A stretch of DNA of 64,000 nucleotides from JBNKHH01 sp050290245 (GCA_050290245.1 JBNKHH010000072.1:55298-119297), one strand, 5' to 3'; counted from the stretch's first letter, positions 25,308 through 34,475 are shown. Notes: generated from the sequence alone by a model not told the origin. Made by a program: numbers and translations.

Positions 25308-26278
25308 ACCTGCATATGACCGGGGACCACCTGTTCCTGACCGACGCCGAACTTGAAAACATGGGCATCGCCCCGCGCGAGATCGCTGACGCCATCGAGC
25401 GCGCGCTGGTGGCCAGGGCGGAAGGACGGCTGCATGTCGCGCCAAAGTCGGCGATCTTGCCGGGCGGCGGGCGCTACATGATGTCGACGCTTGCCGTGGG
25501 GGACGAGGGGCTTACCGTGCTGAAGAGCGTCGCCGTCTGTCCTGAGAACCCAGGCCGCGGCCTGCCCGCGATCAACGGTGCAATCATGGTGCTGGACGCC
25601 GAAACCGGCCAGTTGCGCGCAGTCATGGGCGCGAACTGGATCACGGCGCACCGGACGGCGGCTTTGTCGGCCGTGGCGGCCCGGCGGCTGGCCGACCCCG
25701 CCTCGGAAACCGTGGCCTTCATCGGCTGCGGCGTGCAGGCGCAAAGCCACCTAATCGCATTTGCCGACCAGTTTCCTTTGAAGCGTGTCCGCGCCTTTGG
25801 TCGCGGGCAGGCCAATCTGGAGGCGTTCTGCATCATCGCATGCGAAATTGGGCTCGAGGTCGAGGCCCCCAAGACGCCCGAGGAGACGCTCAACGGCGCC
25901 GACATCGTTGTCAGCTCGGTCACGCTGAACTATGACGTCAAGCCCTTCCTCGACGCCAACTGGCTGAAACCGAACGCCTTTGCCGCGATCACCGACCTTT
26001 GCATCCCCTGGCACAACGAAAGCCTAGGCCGCTTTGGAACAATAGTCGTCGACGATATGGACCAGGAAACCAGCGCCGAACGCCCGATGCTGCCCAGAGA
26101 CCGCATCACGGGGGACCTGACCGACCTCGTCATGGGACGTATCCCCGCACCTGCCGCCGACAGGCCGCGCGCCTTCGCCTTTCGCGGCATCGCTCTGGGC
26201 GATTATGCTGCTGCCGTCCTTGCCCTGGAGCGCGCCCGCGAAACCGGCACTGGCCAGATCGTTGCGCCACCTGAGTGA
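25304..26278 (+). CDS. Ornithine cyclodeaminase / mu-crystallin family protein
   Basis: The 324-residue protein has the family's features: MMSTLAVGDEGLTVLKSV, NGAIMVLDAETGQLRAVM, HRTAALSAVAARRLA, and a Rossmann GCGVQAQSHLIAF near residue 142. Members include ornithine cyclodeaminase, alanine dehydrogenase and ketimine reductase. The ATG at 25304 overlaps the previous stop by 4 bp; ATG 25319 is a close alternative. Coupling to ilvE suggests an amino-acid or ketimine substrate, but the sequence does not settle which. Confidence 0.88.
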   Translation: MNLHMTGDHLFLTDAELENMGIAPREIADAIERALVARAEGRLHVAPKSAILPGGGRYMMSTLAVGDEGLTVLKSVAVCPENPGRGLPAINGAIMVLDAETGQLRAVMGANWITAHRTAALSAVAARRLADPASETVAFIGCGVQAQSHLIAFADQFPLKRVRAFGRGQANLEAFCIIACEIGLEVEAPKTPEETLNGADIVVSSVTLNYDVKPFLDANWLKPNAFAAITDLCIPWHNESLGRFGTIVVDDMDQETSAERPMLPRDRITGDLTDLVMGRIPAPAADRPRAFAFRGIALGDYAAAVLALERARETGTGQIVAPPE

Positions 26279-26329
26279 TGGACAGGACGATCCAAAACCC
26301 CCATCATCCGCCCGCAAAGGGAGACAGTC

Positions 26330-26785
26330 ATGCGAAAGTTCCTTGTGGTCCTCGATGACAGCCGCGAATGCCTGAATGCTATGCGCTTTGCCGCCATGCG
26401 TGCGGCCAAGACCGGCGGAGGCGTACAAATCCTGGCCGTCATCCCGCCCGAAGAGTTCAACCACTGGATCGGTGTGGGCGAGATCATGCGGGAAGAGGCG
26501 CGCGAGCGTATCCACGCCCATTTCGAGGTCTTCGCCAAGTGGATGCGGGACCGCCAGAATGTCGACCCCGAACTGGTGATCCGCGAAGGCGACCCGGTGC
26601 CCGAAATCATGCGCCAGATCGAAGAGGACGGTGAAATCGGCGTCCTGGTGCTTGGCGCCTCCGCTGAAAAGGGCGGGCCCGGCCCCATCGTGACCGCCTT
26701 GTCTCGAAGCTTCGGCTCGTTGCCCCTGCCTTTGACGATCGTGCCGGGCGAGTTGTCGAAAGAGCGGCTGGAGGCTGTCAGCTAG
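26330..26785 (+). CDS. Universal stress protein family
   Basis: The 151-residue single UspA-type domain starts RKFLVVLDDSRECLNAMRFA and ends with VLVLGASAEKGGPGP, a variant of the ATP-binding GxxG(9)G loop seen in nucleotide-binding Usp proteins. AAAGGGAGACAGTC precedes the ATG. It lies 51 bp after the cyclodeaminase-like gene and may share its transcript. Confidence 0.9.
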   Translation: MRKFLVVLDDSRECLNAMRFAAMRAAKTGGGVQILAVIPPEEFNHWIGVGEIMREEARERIHAHFEVFAKWMRDRQNVDPELVIREGDPVPEIMRQIEEDGEIGVLVLGASAEKGGPGPIVTALSRSFGSLPLPLTIVPGELSKERLEAVS

Positions 26786-26876
26786 GAAGTTTTCCCTGTC
26801 GGAAACAGACCTCCGGCGGGCGTGATTCAAAGCAAGATGAAACGGGTGCCCCCGGATTTAGAACCGTTCCAATCCA

Positions 26877-26907
26877 TTGACACGCAGGTCGGCGGGTCGC
26901 ATATGAT
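26877..26907 (+). promoter_or_regulatory. Putative sigma-70 promoter for nfu-tsaB-rimI
   Basis: TTGACA at 26877-26882 is followed after 19 bp by TATGAT at 26902-26907 (or after 17 bp by CATATG), 25 bp before the nfu start. It is among the cleaner -35/-10 pairs I could find in the window, though the spacing is slightly long. Confidence 0.4.
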
Positions 26908-26932
26908 GGGATGAAACCTGAAGGATCGCACC

Positions 26933-27493
26933 ATGTTCATCCAGACAGAATCGACCCCGAACCCTGCAACGCTGAAATTCCTGCCCGGTCAGGCAGTTCT
27001 GCCTGCAGGCACCGCTGATTTTCCCAGCGTCGATAGCGCCGGGAAATCGCCGCTGGCCATGCGGATTTTCGACATCGATGGGGTGACCGGCGTTTTTTTC
27101 GGCACCGATTTCGTCACGGTCACCAAGGCTGACGACGTTGAGTGGGACGTCATCAAGGCCCCGATCCTGGGCGCGATCATGGAGCATTTCCAGTCCGGCC
27201 AGCCGGTGATCGAGGGCGAGACCGCCGCCTCGGCGCATGCCGAGCACGATGGCGAAGACGGCGAGATCGTCAGCCAGATCAAAGAGCTGCTGGACACACG
27301 CGTGCGCCCCGCCGTGGCACAGGACGGCGGCGACATCGTCTTCCACGGTTTCGAGCGTGGCATCGTCTATCTGCACATGCAGGGCGCCTGCGCCGGTTGT
27401 CCGTCGTCCACGCTGACGCTGAAAATGGGGATCGAGAACCTCTTGCGCCATTACATCCCCGAGGTGGTCGAGGTCCGTCCGGTTGCCGCCTGA
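26933..27493 (+). CDS. Nfu-type iron-sulfur cluster carrier (NifU family)
   Basis: The 186-residue protein combines the N-terminal Nfu domain (MFIQTESTPNPATLKFLPG) with a C-terminal NifU-like domain whose GACAGCPSSTLTL provides the CxxC that binds a 4Fe-4S cluster for transfer to apo-enzymes. The length and two-domain layout are standard for alphaproteobacteria and mitochondria. It heads the nfu-tsaB-rimI cluster; tsaB begins inside its last codons. Confidence 0.95.
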   Translation: MFIQTESTPNPATLKFLPGQAVLPAGTADFPSVDSAGKSPLAMRIFDIDGVTGVFFGTDFVTVTKADDVEWDVIKAPILGAIMEHFQSGQPVIEGETAASAHAEHDGEDGEIVSQIKELLDTRVRPAVAQDGGDIVFHGFERGIVYLHMQGACAGCPSSTLTLKMGIENLLRHYIPEVVEVRPVAA

Positions 27494-28169
27494 TCCCACA
27501 ATACTGGCGTTTGACACATCGGCCGCGCATTGCGCGGCCGCTTTGCTGATGGGCGGGCGCACCGTGGCATCGCGCCATGAAGAGATGAAACGCGGACAGG
27601 CCGAACGGCTGTTTCCCATGCTCGAAGAGGTGTTGAGAGAAGGCGGCGTTGTCTGGGGTGAACTGGACGCTATCGGGGTCGGCGTCGGCCCCGGCAATTT
27701 CACCGGCATTCGCATCGCGGTCAGCGCGGCGCGGGGGCTGGCCATGTCGCTTGGCATTCCCGCGATAGGCGTGAGCGGCTTTGAAGTCGCGCGCACTGGC
27801 GCAGAGACGGAACTCGTCCTCTTGCCGGGACCCCGGGACAACGCCTACGCGGCGCTTTGGTCAGACGGCAGTTGGGGCAATCCCGCTTTGGTCGATCCGT
27901 CCCAGGTCGGGCACGATCTTCTACCACCGGACGGGGTGGTCGTCACCGGCCGCAATGCTGACGTCGTTGCAAAAGTCAGTCCGCACGGGGACGGGGGCAT
28001 GGGATATCGGGTTCACAAACCCAAGAAAGCTCCACCCGCTGAGCGGATCGCGGAAATCACAGGTGATTGGATCAGTTTGGGTTTGGAATTTTCTCCCCCC
28101 GCCCCCCTTTACGTCCGCCCCGCCGATGCTGCCCCGGCCTCGGACCCGCCGCCGAAAATCCTGCCGTGA
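27483..28169 (+). CDS. tsaB: tRNA threonylcarbamoyladenosine biosynthesis protein TsaB
   Basis: TsaB is the inactive ASKHA-fold partner of TsaD needed for t6A37 formation in tRNA. The 228-residue sequence starts ILAFDTSAAHCAAAL and contains GVGVGPGNFTGIRIAVSAARGLA and AERIAEITGDW, all conserved. The likely start is TTG at 27483, overlapping nfu by 11 bp; no ATG or GTG gives the conserved DTS start. It overlaps rimI by 4 bp. Confidence 0.93.
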   Translation: MPPDPTILAFDTSAAHCAAALLMGGRTVASRHEEMKRGQAERLFPMLEEVLREGGVVWGELDAIGVGVGPGNFTGIRIAVSAARGLAMSLGIPAIGVSGFEVARTGAETELVLLPGPRDNAYAALWSDGSWGNPALVDPSQVGHDLLPPDGVVVTGRNADVVAKVSPHGDGGMGYRVHKPKKAPPAERIAEITGDWISLGLEFSPPAPLYVRPADAAPASDPPPKILP

Positions 28170-28651
28170 ACCCGCGCGTTCTTGCCCATCTTCACGCCCG
28201 CGCAATGGTGACGACCGCGCCCTGGGCAGCCAACGATTTTGCTGAACTGTTGACCGGCCCCGGCGTCTTTGTTGCCGTGCCCGATGGTCTCATCGGTCCC
28301 AAAATATCCCGGGGTGCGCGAGGGGCAGAGCCCTTCGCCCGCCGTGCCGACTTGCACGCCTTCGCCCTTGGTCGGGTCATCCTGGACGAAGCCGAACTCC
28401 TGACTCTCGCCGTCGATCCTGGCCAACAACGCCGGGGACTTGGCCAAGCTTGCCTGAGCGTCTTCGAAACAGAGGCCCGCACAAGGGGCGCGGCCCGCGC
28501 CTTCCTCGAAGTCGCTGCAACCAATACCGCTGCGACAGCCCTTTACGCGGGGAACGGATGGGTCAAAGACGGCACCCGCCGCGCCTATTACCGAACGGAA
28601 AATGGCCAGATCGACGCCATCGTGATGAGCAAATCGCTTTTGACCCCATGA
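28166..28651 (+). CDS. rimI: Ribosomal-protein-alanine N-acetyltransferase-like GNAT protein
   Basis: This GNAT acetyltransferase of 161 residues follows tsaB, as RimI usually does. The acetyl-CoA loop is QQRRGLGQACL near residue 90, preceded by ILDEAELLTLAVDP and followed by FLEVAATNTAATALYAGNGW. The start is GTG at 28166, overlapping the tsaB stop (GTGA). Between FVAVPDG and LHAFALGRV there are about 23 extra residues (IGPKISRGARGAEPFARRAD) encoded by a copy of the dispersed palindromic repeat. Whether activity survives is unclear, but the frame is intact. Confidence 0.9.
   Translation: MNPRVLAHLHARAMVTTAPWAANDFAELLTGPGVFVAVPDGLIGPKISRGARGAEPFARRADLHAFALGRVILDEAELLTLAVDPGQQRRGLGQACLSVFETEARTRGAARAFLEVAATNTAATALYAGNGWVKDGTRRAYYRTENGQIDAIVMSKSLLTP
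28300..28350 (+). repeat. Dispersed GC-rich palindromic repeat, copy C, inside rimI
   Basis: AAATATCCCGGGG (28302-28314) and GGGGCAGAGCCC (28322-28333) are identical to segments of the intergenic copy at 31485-31550 and appear in the same order. The insertion keeps the rimI frame open. It falls before the acetyl-CoA-binding core. Confidence 0.7.
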
Positions 28652-28801
28652 CCTTGCGTCGCGAGCCTGAAATTCGACCGTCTGGTCAAGACTCCGCTTG
28701 ACGGTCCTTGGCCTCTGCGGCCTTAATCAGCCATCAAGAAGGGCGCCGGGGGATTAACCACCACAAAAGTGCGCCCGTGTGTTTGCAACTGGGAGATACA
28801 T

Positions 28802-29806
28802 ATGACCTTCATGCACAAAATCCTCGGATCGGCTGCTGCCCTGGCCCTGACGGCCGGTGCCGCGCTGGCCGAGCCGGCGCTGATCTTCGATCTCGGCGGC
28901 AAGTTCGACAAATCGTTCAACGAAGCCGCCTTCAACGGTGCCAAACGTTGGGCCGAGGAAACCGGCGGCACCTTCCGCGAGATCGAACTGACGTCCGAAG
29001 CACAGCGCGAGCAGGCGCTGCGCCGTTTCGCCGAATCCGGCGCCAACCCGGTGATCACCACAGGATTCGCCTTTGCGACGCCGCTCGACGCCGTGGCCCG
29101 CGACTACCCCGACACCAAGTTCGTCAACATCGACGGCTGGTTGCCCGAAATCCCGGCCAACGTGCAGATGATCTCATTCCAGGAGCACCAGGGCTCCTAC
29201 CTCGTCGGCATGATGGCCGCCATGGCGTCCGAATCCGGCACCATCGGCTTTATCGGCGGCATGGATATCCCGCTAATCCGTCACTTTGGCTGCGGCTATG
29301 CCCAGGGTGCGAAGGCCGTCAATCCCGACATCACGATCGTGTCGAACATGACCGGCACCACCCCGGCGGCCTGGAACGACCCTGTCAAGGGTGGCGAGTT
29401 GACCAAGGCCCAGATCGGACAGGGCGCAGACGTGATCTATGCTGCTGCCGGCGGTACCGGCGTTGGTGTTCTTCAGGCTGCGGCAGATGCCGACATCCTG
29501 TCGATTGGCGTCGATTCGAACCAGAACCACCTCTATCCGGGCAAGGTCCTGACCTCGATGCTCAAGCGTGTCGACGTCGCGGTCTACAACTCGATGAAGG
29601 CTGGTGCAGACCTTGAGACCGGCACAAGCGTCGTGCTTGGCCTGGCGGAAGACGGCGTCGGCTATGCCATGGACGAAAACAACGCCCCGCTCGTCAGCGC
29701 CGAAATGCAGGCCGCTGTCGAAGAGGCCAAGGCCAAGATCATCTCGGGCGATCTCGAGGTCACGGCCTATTACGCCAACGACAGCTGCCCGGTCCACGAA
29801 TTCTGA
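28802..29806 (+). CDS. BMP family ABC transporter substrate-binding protein
   Basis: This is the periplasmic receptor of a nucleoside-type importer. The 334-residue protein has a Sec signal (KILGSAAALALTAGAALA, cleavage near residue 22) and the BMP/PnrA/Med fold: ALIFDLGGKFDKSFNEAAFNG, TGFAFATP, GMMAAMASESGTIGFIGGMD, and IGVDSNQNHLYPGKVLTSM. GGGAG precedes the ATG at 28802. It heads an operon with an ATPase and two permeases. Family members mostly bind purine nucleosides. Confidence 0.94.
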   Translation: MTFMHKILGSAAALALTAGAALAEPALIFDLGGKFDKSFNEAAFNGAKRWAEETGGTFREIELTSEAQREQALRRFAESGANPVITTGFAFATPLDAVARDYPDTKFVNIDGWLPEIPANVQMISFQEHQGSYLVGMMAAMASESGTIGFIGGMDIPLIRHFGCGYAQGAKAVNPDITIVSNMTGTTPAAWNDPVKGGELTKAQIGQGADVIYAAAGGTGVGVLQAAADADILSIGVDSNQNHLYPGKVLTSMLKRVDVAVYNSMKAGADLETGTSVVLGLAEDGVGYAMDENNAPLVSAEMQAAVEEAKAKIISGDLEVTAYYANDSCPVHEF

Positions 29807-29882
29807 GACCTGCAGGCTGAACAACAGGACCGCCCCGCCATCAGGGGCGGTCCATGCGCCAGGCACGGTATGGGGGGCAGAC

Positions 29883-31460
29883 GTGAGCGACGCACCAGCG
29901 ATTGAACTCAAAGGCATTTCCAAGGCGTTTGGTCCGGTCCAGGCCAACAAGGATATTGCGATCCGCGTCATGCCGGGCACCATCCACGGTATCATCGGCG
30001 AGAACGGTGCGGGCAAATCGACCCTGATGTCGATCCTGTACGGGTTTTACAAAGCCGACGCCGGACAGATCTTCATCAAGGGCCAGGAGACCCAGATCCC
30101 CGACAGCCAGGCCGCTATCGCCGCCGGCATCGGCATGGTGTTCCAGCACTTCAAACTGGTCGAAAATTTCACGGTTCTGGAAAACGTCGTCCTCGGCGCC
30201 GAAGAGGGCCGACTTTTGAAGCCTTCGCTGGCAAAGGCGCGCAAACTCCTGAACGAGCTGGCCGAAGAATACGAGCTGAACGTCGACCCCGACGAGACCA
30301 TCGAGGAACTTTCGGTCGGTCACCAGCAGCGAGTCGAAATCCTGAAGGCCCTTTATCGCCAAGCCGACATTCTGATTCTGGACGAGCCGACGGGCGTTTT
30401 GACACCGTCCGAGGCCGACCACCTGTTCCGCATTCTCAAGGGCCTGAAAGAACAGGGGAAAACCATCATCCTGATCACCCACAAGCTGCGCGAGATCATG
30501 GAGATCACGGACACCGTCAGCGTCATGCGGCGGGGAGAAATGACCGCGACCGTCAAGACGGCCGAGACCTCCCCCGAAGAATTGGCCGAGTTGATGGTCG
30601 GTCGCAAGGTCCTGTTGCGCGTCGACAAAAGTCCCGCTTCGCCCTATGCCAAGGTGCTCGAGGTCGAGAACCTGCGCGTCGTTGACGAGGATGGCGTCGA
30701 ACGGATCAAGGGCATCGACCTGCACGTACGCGGGGGAGAGATCCTCGGCATCGCAGGCGTTGCCGGAAACGGGCAGTCCGAACTACTTCACCTGCTCGGC
30801 GGATACGGCAAGGGCACCGGAACGATCCGCATCAACGGCGAAAACATTGACATGACCGGCAAACATTCCGACGGTCAGTCGCGCCGCGCGCGCGGCATCT
30901 CGCACGTCCCCGAAGACCGGCACCGCGAAGGCCTGATCCTGGACTTTTTTGCCTGGGAAAACATGATCCTCGGCTATCACAACGAACCGGAATATCAGAA
31001 ATCCAAGTGGTTGATGGACAATGTCGCGATCAGACAGGCGACCCAGGAAAAAATGGAGCGTTTCGACGTGCGCCCGCCGATCCCCAGTCTGGCCGCCAAG
31101 AATTTCTCGGGCGGCAACCAGCAGAAAATCGTTTTGGCGCGCGAAATCGAACGCAACCCGGAGCTATTGCTGATCGGCCAGCCGACCCGGGGCGTCGACA
31201 TCGGCGCGATCGAATTCATCCACCAGCAGATCGTTGCGCTTCGCGACCGGGGCAAGGCAATTCTCCTGGTCTCGGTCGAACTCGATGAGATCATGTCTCT
31301 GTCGGACCGTATCGCCGTGATGTTCGATGGCAGGATTATGGGCGAGCGCCTGCCCCATGAGACCGACGAACGCGAACTTGGCATGCTGATGGCCGGCATC
31401 ACTGACACGGGCCGCACACAGCAGCCAGCAGCTACCGGCGCGACGGGGCCGGACGCATGA
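29883..31460 (+). CDS. Nucleoside ABC importer ATP-binding protein (two NBDs)
   Basis: The 525-residue protein has two fused nucleotide-binding domains, as in RbsA/YufO-type importers. NBD1 has Walker A IGENGAGKST, signature LSVGHQQRVE and Walker B ILILDEPTGVL. NBD2 has the degenerate Walker A GVAGNGQSE and the signature FSGGNQQKIV with QPTRGVDIG. Degenerate second sites are usual in this family. The start is GTG at 29883 behind a G-rich ribosome-binding site. It works with the BMP receptor upstream and the two permeases downstream. Confidence 0.93.
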   Translation: MSDAPAIELKGISKAFGPVQANKDIAIRVMPGTIHGIIGENGAGKSTLMSILYGFYKADAGQIFIKGQETQIPDSQAAIAAGIGMVFQHFKLVENFTVLENVVLGAEEGRLLKPSLAKARKLLNELAEEYELNVDPDETIEELSVGHQQRVEILKALYRQADILILDEPTGVLTPSEADHLFRILKGLKEQGKTIILITHKLREIMEITDTVSVMRRGEMTATVKTAETSPEELAELMVGRKVLLRVDKSPASPYAKVLEVENLRVVDEDGVERIKGIDLHVRGGEILGIAGVAGNGQSELLHLLGGYGKGTGTIRINGENIDMTGKHSDGQSRRARGISHVPEDRHREGLILDFFAWENMILGYHNEPEYQKSKWLMDNVAIRQATQEKMERFDVRPPIPSLAAKNFSGGNQQKIVLAREIERNPELLLIGQPTRGVDIGAIEFIHQQIVALRDRGKAILLVSVELDEIMSLSDRIAVMFDGRIMGERLPHETDERELGMLMAGITDTGRTQQPAATGATGPDA

Positions 31461-31484
31461 AAGGCCCGGACCTTCGTCGGCCTC

Positions 31485-31550
31485 GAAATATCCCGGGGGT
31501 GAGGCCAGCGGCCGAGGGGGCAGAGCCCCCTGCCCGGCGCGACGCTGCCG
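31485..31550 (+). repeat. Dispersed GC-rich palindromic repeat, copy D
   Basis: This intergenic copy lies in the 121-bp gap between the ATPase and first permease genes. It contains AAATATCCCGGGG (31486-31498), a GGCCAGCGGCC palindrome, and a GGGGGCAGAGCCCCC hairpin (31516-31530). It is the closest relative of the copy inside rimI. Confidence 0.7.
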
Positions 31551-31581
31551 GCGCAAACGTAATGCACAGGGAGACCACCCA

Positions 31582-32706
31582 ATGGACGTAATGCCAAAAT
31601 GGGCCGACGCGATCCTGATCCCGCTGATCTCGATCCTGATCTCCTTTGCACTTTCCGCCCTGGTCATCATGGCCATCGGCAAGGACCCTGTCGAAGCCGT
31701 CCGCATCATGGTCACCGGCGCCCTCGGCTCCTCTTACGGCTGGGGTTATACGCTGTACTATGCAACCAACTTCATCTTCACGGGCCTCGCCGTCTCGGTC
31801 GCCTTCCACGCCCGCATGTTCAACATCGGCGGCGAGGGCCAGGCCATGCTGGGCGGTCTTGGCGTCGCACTGATTTGCCTGGCCATCGACTGGCCGCACT
31901 GGCTGATCGCTCTGCCTGTCGCTCTGGTGGCGGGGGCCGTCTTCGGAGCCGCCTGGGCATTCGTCCCTGCCTACCTGCAAGCCAAACGCGGCAGCCATAT
32001 TGTGATCACCACGATCATGTTCAACTTCATCGGCGCCGCGCTGTTGACCTATATGCTGGTCGAAGTCATGCGCCCCGCAGGTGCCATGGACCCGGCCTCG
32101 GCCAAGTTCCCCGAAGGCACTCACCTGCCCACTCTGGCCGACCTGTTGGGCCTTGTCGGAATCCCGTTTTCCAAGGCCGCGCCGGCAAATGTTACCTTCC
32201 TTCTGGCCATCGCAGCCTGTTTCCTCGTCTGGGTCCTGATCTGGCGCACACGGCTCGGCTATGAAATCCGCGCCTATGGCCACTCGGAACCCGCCGCAGT
32301 ATATGCCGGGATCTCACCCGCCAAGATCATCGTCGTTTCGATGCTGATCTCCGGCGCCCTGGCTGGCTGCATGGCGATCAACAACGTCATGGGTGAGGCC
32401 GAGCGCCTGGTGTTGAACGCCGTCGAAGGTGCGGGCTTCATCGGGATCGCCGTGGCGCTCATGGGCCGTTCGCACCCGCTTGGCGTCTTCCTCGCCGCGC
32501 TCCTTTTTGGCTTCCTTTATCAGGGCGGCGCGGAGCTCTCGCTCTGGGCCAATATTCAGCGCGAGTTGATCGTCGTCATCCAGGCGCTCGTGATCCTTTT
32601 CACCGGCGCGCTCGACAACATGGTCCGCATGCCGCTTGAACGCCTGTTCCTCATGTTCCGAAAGAAAGCCCCGCAAGAGGCCACAACTTCCGGAGCTGGA
32701 TCATGA
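31582..32706 (+). CDS. Nucleoside ABC importer permease 1
   Basis: The 374-residue membrane protein has about ten hydrophobic segments and the BMP-type (branched-chain-like) permease core: FNIGGEGQAMLGGL near residue 84, AKRGSHIVITTIMFNFIGAALL, and GYEIRAYGHSEPAAVYAGIS, the EAA-like cytoplasmic loop. CAGGGAGACCACCCA precedes the ATG. It forms a heterodimer with the permease at 33336-34304. Its stop overlaps the start of the LysE gene by 4 bp. Confidence 0.93.
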   Translation: MDVMPKWADAILIPLISILISFALSALVIMAIGKDPVEAVRIMVTGALGSSYGWGYTLYYATNFIFTGLAVSVAFHARMFNIGGEGQAMLGGLGVALICLAIDWPHWLIALPVALVAGAVFGAAWAFVPAYLQAKRGSHIVITTIMFNFIGAALLTYMLVEVMRPAGAMDPASAKFPEGTHLPTLADLLGLVGIPFSKAAPANVTFLLAIAACFLVWVLIWRTRLGYEIRAYGHSEPAAVYAGISPAKIIVVSMLISGALAGCMAINNVMGEAERLVLNAVEGAGFIGIAVALMGRSHPLGVFLAALLFGFLYQGGAELSLWANIQRELIVVIQALVILFTGALDNMVRMPLERLFLMFRKKAPQEATTSGAGS

Positions 32707-33332
32707 TTGCCGAGTGGTTGCCGAACTTGCTGGTCGCCTGGAGCATCCAGCTTTTGGGCGTCTTCTCGCCCGGCCCCGGCGTGGCGCTGATCCTGTCCGT
32801 CGCCACATCGCGTGGACGCGCCGCGGCGTTGACCACCTGCGCCGGGATCGGCCTGGGCGCTGTCTTTCTGGCGGTGACCACCGTCATCGGTCTTGCCACC
32901 GTCATCGCCGACATCGCATGGGCGATGACAGCGGTTAAGCTCGCCGGCGCGGCCTATCTCACCTGGCTGGCTTGGAAGTCTTTTGGCAGGGCCATCGTTC
33001 CCGGTGATATTCCCACGGCAGGCCGCGCCCGTCGGTCGGGGCCCGGTGCCGCCTTGGCAGGCTTTACCATGCAGATCACCAATCCAAAGGCCATCGTCTT
33101 CTGGGTGGCGATTGCCGCCCTTGGCAGCCTTCAAAGCGCTCCATTGCCGATCATCGGGGTGTTTATTGTCGGCGCCTTCCTGAACTCGTTCATAGGCCAC
33201 GGTGTCTGGGCTATCGCCCTTTCGTCGCGGCCCTTTCTTGCGCTCTACAAGAGCGCCCGTCGCTGGGTTGAAGGCACCCTTGGGGCTTTTTTCACCTTCG
33301 CCGCATTTAAACTCGCCACATCACGAGGCTGA
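32703..33332 (+). CDS. LysE family translocator
   Basis: The 209-residue protein has six hydrophobic segments and the LysE/RhtB signature at the start: FSPGPGVALILSVATSRGRAAALTTCAGIGLG. It also has FTMQITNPKAIVFWVA in the middle. LysE proteins export amino acids or related small molecules. It overlaps the upstream permease gene by 4 bp and ends 3 bp before the second permease gene, so it is embedded in the importer operon. Its substrate is unknown. Confidence 0.92.
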   Translation: MIAEWLPNLLVAWSIQLLGVFSPGPGVALILSVATSRGRAAALTTCAGIGLGAVFLAVTTVIGLATVIADIAWAMTAVKLAGAAYLTWLAWKSFGRAIVPGDIPTAGRARRSGPGAALAGFTMQITNPKAIVFWVAIAALGSLQSAPLPIIGVFIVGAFLNSFIGHGVWAIALSSRPFLALYKSARRWVEGTLGAFFTFAAFKLATSRG

Positions 33333-33335
33333 CGC

Positions 33336-34304
33336 ATGGATTTCCTGACTCTCCTGCAAATCTTCGACTCCTCGGTCCGCCTGGCAACGCCGCTTCTCTT
33401 CGCCTGCCTTGCCGGGCTCTTCTCGGAACGCGCAGGGATTTTCGACATCGGCCTGGAAGGCAAGATGCTGGCCGCCGCCTTCTTTTCGGCGGCCATCGCC
33501 GCCATTTCCGGGTCGGTCTGGATCGGCCTCTTGGCCGGGGTAGGCGCGTCTCTGGCATTCTCGGCGATCCACGGGCTTGCCTCGATTACATTCCGTGGCA
33601 ACCAGCTGATCTCTGGCGTCGCGTTGAACTTTCTCGCTTCGGGCCTAACCGTGCTGGTCGCACAGGCCTGGTTCCAGCAAGGCGGCCGCACCCCCTCCCT
33701 GTCGGGCGCTGCGCGTTTCAACGCCATCGAGCTGCCCTTCGTCGAGAGCCTGGCGAATGTACCGTGGTTCGGCCCGATCTATTCCGAACTGATCTCGGGC
33801 CACACGATCCTGGTCTACGTCGCATTCCTGACCGTACCGCTGACATGGTATTTCCTCTACCGCACGCGGTTCGGGCTGCGCCTGCGTGCCGTGGGCGAAA
33901 ACCCGGCCGCCGTCGACACCGCCGGCATCTCGGTCATCGGCCTGCGCTATTCTGCCGTCGCGATCTGCGGTGTGCTCTGCGGGCTGGCGGGTGTGTACCT
34001 CGCGACCGGACTTCAGGCCGGCTTCGTCAAGGAAATGTCCTCGGGCCGCGGCTATATCGCCCTGGCGGCTCTGATCTTCTCGAAGTGGAGACCCTGGTAC
34101 GCACTTTTCGCCTGCCTTCTCTTCGGCTTCCTCCAGGCTCTGTCCCTGCGCCCCGACGCGGTCGAGGCCCTCGTGCGCGTCGACGTGCCCGGCCAGCTTC
34201 TCGACGCGTTGCCCTATATCCTTACGGTGGTCATCCTTGCAGGGTTCGTCGGCAAAGCCATCCCGCCACGCGCGGGTGGCGAGCCCTACGTCAAGGAACG
34301 CTAG
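33336..34304 (+). CDS. Nucleoside ABC importer permease 2
   Basis: The 322-residue membrane protein has about nine hydrophobic segments and pairs with permease 1. Signatures are ERAGIFDIGLEGKMLAAAF near residue 33, SITFRGNQLISGVALNFLASG, and FGLRLRAVGENPAAVDTAGIS, the ATPase-contact loop. It is the last gene of the importer operon and starts 3 bp after the LysE gene. Confidence 0.93.
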   Translation: MDFLTLLQIFDSSVRLATPLLFACLAGLFSERAGIFDIGLEGKMLAAAFFSAAIAAISGSVWIGLLAGVGASLAFSAIHGLASITFRGNQLISGVALNFLASGLTVLVAQAWFQQGGRTPSLSGAARFNAIELPFVESLANVPWFGPIYSELISGHTILVYVAFLTVPLTWYFLYRTRFGLRLRAVGENPAAVDTAGISVIGLRYSAVAICGVLCGLAGVYLATGLQAGFVKEMSSGRGYIALAALIFSKWRPWYALFACLLFGFLQALSLRPDAVEALVRVDVPGQLLDALPYILTVVILAGFVGKAIPPRAGGEPYVKER

Positions 34305-34475
34305 GCGTCTTCACATAGGCCTTCGTTTCATCTTGTCTTGACGCCGCGCCAGCGGCGGCGCACCGCGACGGCCAACGCCCGGTGCAATCACTCGCAGGTG
34401 TCGGACACCTCAGATATTTTCAAGCTCCGCGCCTTATGCCTTGAAACCCAAGTCCCGACAGGCGTAAGAAAAATC

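Noticed and set aside
28802..34304. Branched-chain amino acid (Liv) importer
   Set aside because: The receptor has the BMP/PnrA signatures and the ATPase is a double NBD, which fit a nucleoside-type importer instead.
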